From Cercospora beticola (taxonomy: Eukaryota; Ascomycota; Dothideomycetes; Mycosphaerellales; Mycosphaerellaceae), in assembly GCF_033473495.1 (NCBI RefSeq), contig NC_088939.1:930001-994000 (forward strand): a DNA stretch of 64,000 bases, read 5' to 3'. The notes beneath the pieces are model-generated. The model saw only the letters and a program-made list of their open reading frames with translations. It was not told the DNA's origin and did no database searches. The translations under genes were made by a program, and so were the position numbers. Of the stretch, positions 60,373-64,000 are shown piece by piece; position 1 is the first letter of the stretch, and each line of letters begins with the position of its first letter.

Positions 60373-61990
60373 CTTGATAACGGGTGAGTTGTTGATTTTG
60401 AATAGCTGATCGGTGGCAGATTGATTGCTTTTGCTGGCTTTTGCTTTTCTGTGGTGATGCCTTTCAATGAGCGTACCAGCAAACACGTTATATATCCAAC
60501 TACCATGGTTACAAAAGCGCAATCCGCGACGACAAGCGACATCCCCAAAAGCGGCAGCATCAGCAACATCGCGTCCGCCGATCTATTCTTCGCACGACCG
60601 AGAGGCAGTGCATCACTACAATCACCGCAATGAGTTAGCCGAGTGGTGTTCACGAGCTGAGAGGAAGCAATACGAACGGTGAAAGAGCAAGCGAGTCACG
60701 ATGCTGACAGAAGGTCGTAGCAAAGCCGCACTTCGATCGCAGGATCCGCCACCTGCGAGCATGCCACTACGGCTATGGACGCTTCCAAGATGCTACGCTC
60801 TGAATCACGATTCTGTACGAATACAGGAAGGGTATCCAGCTTGAGAAACATCCGCACAGACAGTGCAAATCCGCAACAAGACCACACCCATACGACAGTG
60901 CTATGTTCAGTATGCCCTCACCGGACACCAGATCTTGGCTCAATTCGCTACTATGTGCCGCTTACTACATCCTTCTGCGCAGCCACAATGACCGGAACAA
61001 AACTTCTTCCCCAGAAGTCAAAGCAGGAGTAGGAATATACGATCAGCTAAGGCGTCCGAAAATGTTCCCCACATGCACTTTCCCCATTCCTCACGACCCC
61101 TCGAGATGACAGCATCAATTCGGACGCAGAACGGACAAACACCACGCCCTCACGCCGCCCCCGATGCCGTGAGCACAAAATAATCTCCTTACGCGGTGCA
61201 AATGGAATGGTGCGCCAACTCAAGCGCATTTCCTGCCGCCTGCCGCACCCTCAAAATGCAGTGTGGCATCCCGCATCAGCAGTCCAGAATATCTAAATCA
61301 TTGAGCCGCGTCCGGTCAGTCATAACTCCAGGCTGGATGTCTGACTACTTGTAGAAAGAGAATCATGCCTGGTCCTAGACACGATCTCATTCGCGGTACA
61401 ATTGCAGCGCAGCTTCTGCGTGCCATCTTTCGTCCGCTGGCAAAGCGCAACGTGCGTAGTCAAAAGCAGACGATGCTCTTACCGAAGGTATGTCACTTGG
61501 TGGTAGTAAGCAGAAAACGAAACGGACATGCAGAGCAGTAGTTAAACTCCTTCCTCGTTCCTGTTCCTGCATCCATCGTCAGCAAAGCCAAAAAATAGCA
61601 GAATGCTTGGCGTACGGCGTTTCTGCACAGCTGACGCTCAACGGACGTAGCAGTGCCAGAATGCTGTGCAGGACATGGAGGAATGCTGAAAGAAGGATAT
61701 TCTGGTTTCTGTTCATGCATGCTTCGCTTCAAAAACGTACGTAATGCTACTAAAGTACAATACAGCTTCGCCATGAAAAAGCGAGCCATATACGCACCAA
61801 GTCTGCTCACTCTCCTTTCGCTTAGCAAGCTTCGAGGAGCAGCATCTAGCAGACTTCGTTTCCCTCCAGTTTGTGTATTTTGTCATAGTTTCTGTGGCGC
61901 GACGTCGAACGTATCGCGAAGTACTTGTTCGGCGTCGGCCTGTGCTCTTCCTCTTCAATTTTCGCACTTCTCCATCCCGGCCATGAGAAC
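60373..61990. other. 1.6-kb intergenic region
   Basis: Promoter of the small secreted protein gene and 3' UTR of the last gene expected. Short frames on both strands lack family features. No RNA gene or repeat recognised. Confidence 0.4.
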
Positions 61991-63991
61991 TCAGTTCTTA
62001 GATGGCGAACTCATGGCAGCGAGCAGGTCGAAGCGGTTGGCACTGGCACTTGGCGTACCAGCTGGCTTGGTGACACCAGACTTGCGCTTCTCCGTAGTAG
62101 CCTCCTTGGCGGACATCGGAGCCGACTTTGTTGGTGGAGGAGTCGATGGCTTTTGGTCTTTGGAGATGTGAACGCTTGACCGCTTGGAGTTAGGCCCACT
62201 GGGTGTTTTCGCCGGTGTCGTCACCGCGTTGACATCGTTCGTAGCCGTTCGGCCGTTCTCACGCTTTTCGAACTTCTTGTTGGCAAGCTTTCCCGAAGGC
62301 TTACGGTCCTCAGTGCTTCGAAGTGATTGATGATGAGCCTTAGAGGGTTGACTTGGTTTGCGGTTGTTCACGCCGGATTGAGTAGGGCCAGCAACACGAT
62401 GCTTGCGATGATTTGGTTCAGACGGCTGTTGCTCAGGACCAGGCGCCTGCGAATGGCGCGGCTGGAAGGACGAGGTCTTCCGGTCATTCCGTCCTTGCTT
62501 TGACTGTGGAGGAACATAATTTGGAGCGTAGCACAACCTGTTGTTCAAGAGCGTGTTGGGTATCTTGACAAAAATCCCAGCAGGGTTCCGCCAGAAGAAA
62601 ATCTGCTCGTAGTACCCAGTGTCGATGGTCTTGACATTTTTGGGGATAGGAGACATCTTCAAAAGATTATTAGGATGAGCGGAGCCGACGTGAGACGCAT
62701 ATCGAGCAGAGCGTGGCACCTTGACCACAGGTAGAGAGCCAAAGCTGCGCTCATTGCTGAAGTCAATCTCCGGCTTTGATGTTGGCTCAGCCGTAACGCG
62801 GCCGTACTGTGCTTTCTTGCCTTGGGGCAGGGACACCGTCGCACCTCCGGTCTGTGTGGCCATTGGCTCTATGCTAGAGGAAGCCACGGCAAGTGACAGA
62901 CCTTGGGCCTTCGGTGGAGTCTTTGGTGGTGATGGAGGTGCCTCATTAGACACTTCCGCACGTGCAAACAACCCGTTGAATCTCTGCTGCCATTGCGCGT
63001 TTGCCACGATTGGCTGCTGCGCACCATGGAATGGCTGTCTGAAGGATTGTCGCTGAGGTGGCATCACCACAGAGCCGTTGTGACGGCTTTGGGTCTGTGG
63101 CGATGTCGCAGATGGCGAGGAAGGTGGGAGCCGCACCTTGGCTTGTGGCTTCGGCAACTTGACCTGTGGGTGTCGTGATTTACCCTCATAGACCGGGTGA
63201 CTCTCGATATCCGGCGGGGGCGCAAATTGTTCCTTAGATGAGACATTTGGCGCGAGAGGGGCAGCAGTAGGTGGACCCTGTTGCTGCTGCAGACGCTCAG
63301 CATGCCGACGATGTGGCGGCTCGATCGGTCGCGGCAACCCTACGTGCGCGGGATTTCGAGAGGGATCCGGCATGCGTATCGCAGTGTTGAGCCTTGAATC
63401 TTGCGCAGGGGATGCGACTGCTGGCGGCGCGATCGGTTGCGTCTGAGTGCTCGGGGGAGCAGGACTGAAGCTTGAGACTGACCTAGAACCAGACCCATCA
63501 TGGATAGTATGCTCGATGGAGTCATATCTACGCGGGCCTCCAAGTTTGCCTTGCTCCGCAGACGTCTTCTTGAATGTCTCCTTGAAGCGATGCTCCGGAA
63601 TAGGTGCATTGCTCGCCGGCGCATTAGTTGCAGCAGGCGGGTTGTGGTATTGGTGGTGGAGCGTATTCGCCGCTGCCTTCCACGCAGTGATTTCTGGCGG
63701 CGGTTGTGGCTGTTGAGCCTGTTGCTGCTGGGCTTGATTCTGAGTCCGAGACGGAGGTCCAATCGGGCCGGGAGGGTGGTGAGGACGACCGTAGCCAGGG
63801 GCGTGTTGAGGCGACACGCCAGTCATGCGTGGCTGCGCAGGGCCGAACGGAACCGAGCGGTCGTTCATGCCAGGAGCAGGGAATGCTCTCTGTTGTTCCG
63901 TGATCTGCGGCTGACCAAGATTAGGAGAGCGACTGTCCTGGTTAAAGCCTTGCGGAGAGATGCGGGCAGACCCGGGTGCAACACGAGACAT
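61991..63991 (-). CDS. Long disordered protein, N-terminus beyond window (partial)
   Basis: Not recognised. The frame is open to the first possible ATG at 63991, nine bases from the window edge, so the true start is probably outside. 666 residues visible. Seen: Pro/Gln/Ser/His-rich low complexity for about 430 residues. Near residues 455-500 is one ordered-looking island with DTGYYEQIFFWRNPAGIFVK and IPNTLLNNRLCYAPNYVPP, which may be the functional core. A Lys/Ser/Pro-rich basic tail ends FDLLAAMSSPSKN. No intron needed. Composition suggests an RNA-associated or scaffolding protein, but this is only inference. Confidence 0.65.
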   Translation of the reverse strand: MSRVAPGSARISPQGFNQDSRSPNLGQPQITEQQRAFPAPGMNDRSVPFGPAQPRMTGVSPQHAPGYGRPHHPPGPIGPPSRTQNQAQQQQAQQPQPPPEITAWKAAANTLHHQYHNPPAATNAPASNAPIPEHRFKETFKKTSAEQGKLGGPRRYDSIEHTIHDGSGSRSVSSFSPAPPSTQTQPIAPPAVASPAQDSRLNTAIRMPDPSRNPAHVGLPRPIEPPHRRHAERLQQQQGPPTAAPLAPNVSSKEQFAPPPDIESHPVYEGKSRHPQVKLPKPQAKVRLPPSSPSATSPQTQSRHNGSVVMPPQRQSFRQPFHGAQQPIVANAQWQQRFNGLFARAEVSNEAPPSPPKTPPKAQGLSLAVASSSIEPMATQTGGATVSLPQGKKAQYGRVTAEPTSKPEIDFSNERSFGSLPVVKVPRSARYASHVGSAHPNNLLKMSPIPKNVKTIDTGYYEQIFFWRNPAGIFVKIPNTLLNNRLCYAPNYVPPQSKQGRNDRKTSSFQPRHSQAPGPEQQPSEPNHRKHRVAGPTQSGVNNRKPSQPSKAHHQSLRSTEDRKPSGKLANKKFEKRENGRTATNDVNAVTTPAKTPSGPNSKRSSVHISKDQKPSTPPPTKSAPMSAKEATTEKRKSGVTKPAGTPSASANRFDLLAAMSSPSKN

Positions 63992-64000
63992 GCCAGGTGG

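Noticed and set aside
1..64000. Whole-window check for transposons, CRISPR, rRNA genes, telomere repeats and virus-derived sequence
   Set aside because: No reverse transcriptase, integrase or transposase motifs, no terminal repeats, no rRNA or telomeric tracts were seen; CRISPR is not expected in a fungal nuclear genome.

Overview
The window is eukaryotic nuclear DNA from a filamentous ascomycete. Genes carry short introns of about 48-90 bp with GT..AG ends and CTAAC/CTGAC-like branch sites. Intergenic gaps are usually 0.2-2 kb. The gene set is that of a Pezizomycotina fungus: Mor2/PAG1, Fip1, Vps11, NADPH-P450 reductase, a Mep-type ammonium transporter, a fungal C2H2+Zn2Cys6 transcription factor, 2EXR and nucleotidyltransferase-like families, and a NIS1-like secreted protein. 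A plant-associated Dothideomycete is my best guess, but the species cannot be fixed from sequence reading alone. All exon structures below were derived by hand from splice signals, reading phase and protein-family continuity.

Layout. 1-17 kb: phosphomevalonate kinase (ERG8), a small predicted mitochondrial protein, the giant 2599-residue PAG1/Mor2 scaffold, an MSSP-like two-RRM RNA-binding protein, and a partly resolved gene near 16.5-17.2 kb. 17-31 kb: P450 reductase, ammonium transporter (six exons, one of only 14 nt), a NIS1-like secreted protein, a small hypothetical protein, a secreted MRJP/yellow-type protein and a Golgi-type glycosyltransferase-like protein. 31-36.6 kb: FIP1 and VPS11 diverging from a 188-bp promoter, then a small membrane protein. 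37-40 kb: accessory-looking block with a frameshifted nucleotidyltransferase-like gene, a 2EXR protein and a second, unrelated nucleotidyltransferase-like gene. 40-50 kb: metallophosphoesterase, DDHD phospholipase, dienoyl-CoA isomerase, a four-TM PPxY protein and a SUN-domain protein. 50.15-52.1 kb: a degenerate tandem array with a steady 95-96 bp period and a dimeric (190-191 bp) higher order. 52.7-58.2 kb: CYP504-type P450 followed by a C2H2+Zn2Cys6 regulator. 59.9-64 kb: a small cysteine-containing secreted protein and a long disordered protein that runs to the window edge.

Functional links. ERG8 (isoprenoid/sterol supply), the P450 reductase (electron donor for sterol and other P450s) and the CYP504 P450 are biochemically linked but not clustered. 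The CYP504 gene and the adjacent regulator may be a catabolic pair. Vps11, the DDHD phospholipase and the glycosyltransferase-like protein act in membrane trafficking or the Golgi. The most unexplained element is the 95-bp array between the SUN-domain gene and the CYP504 gene.
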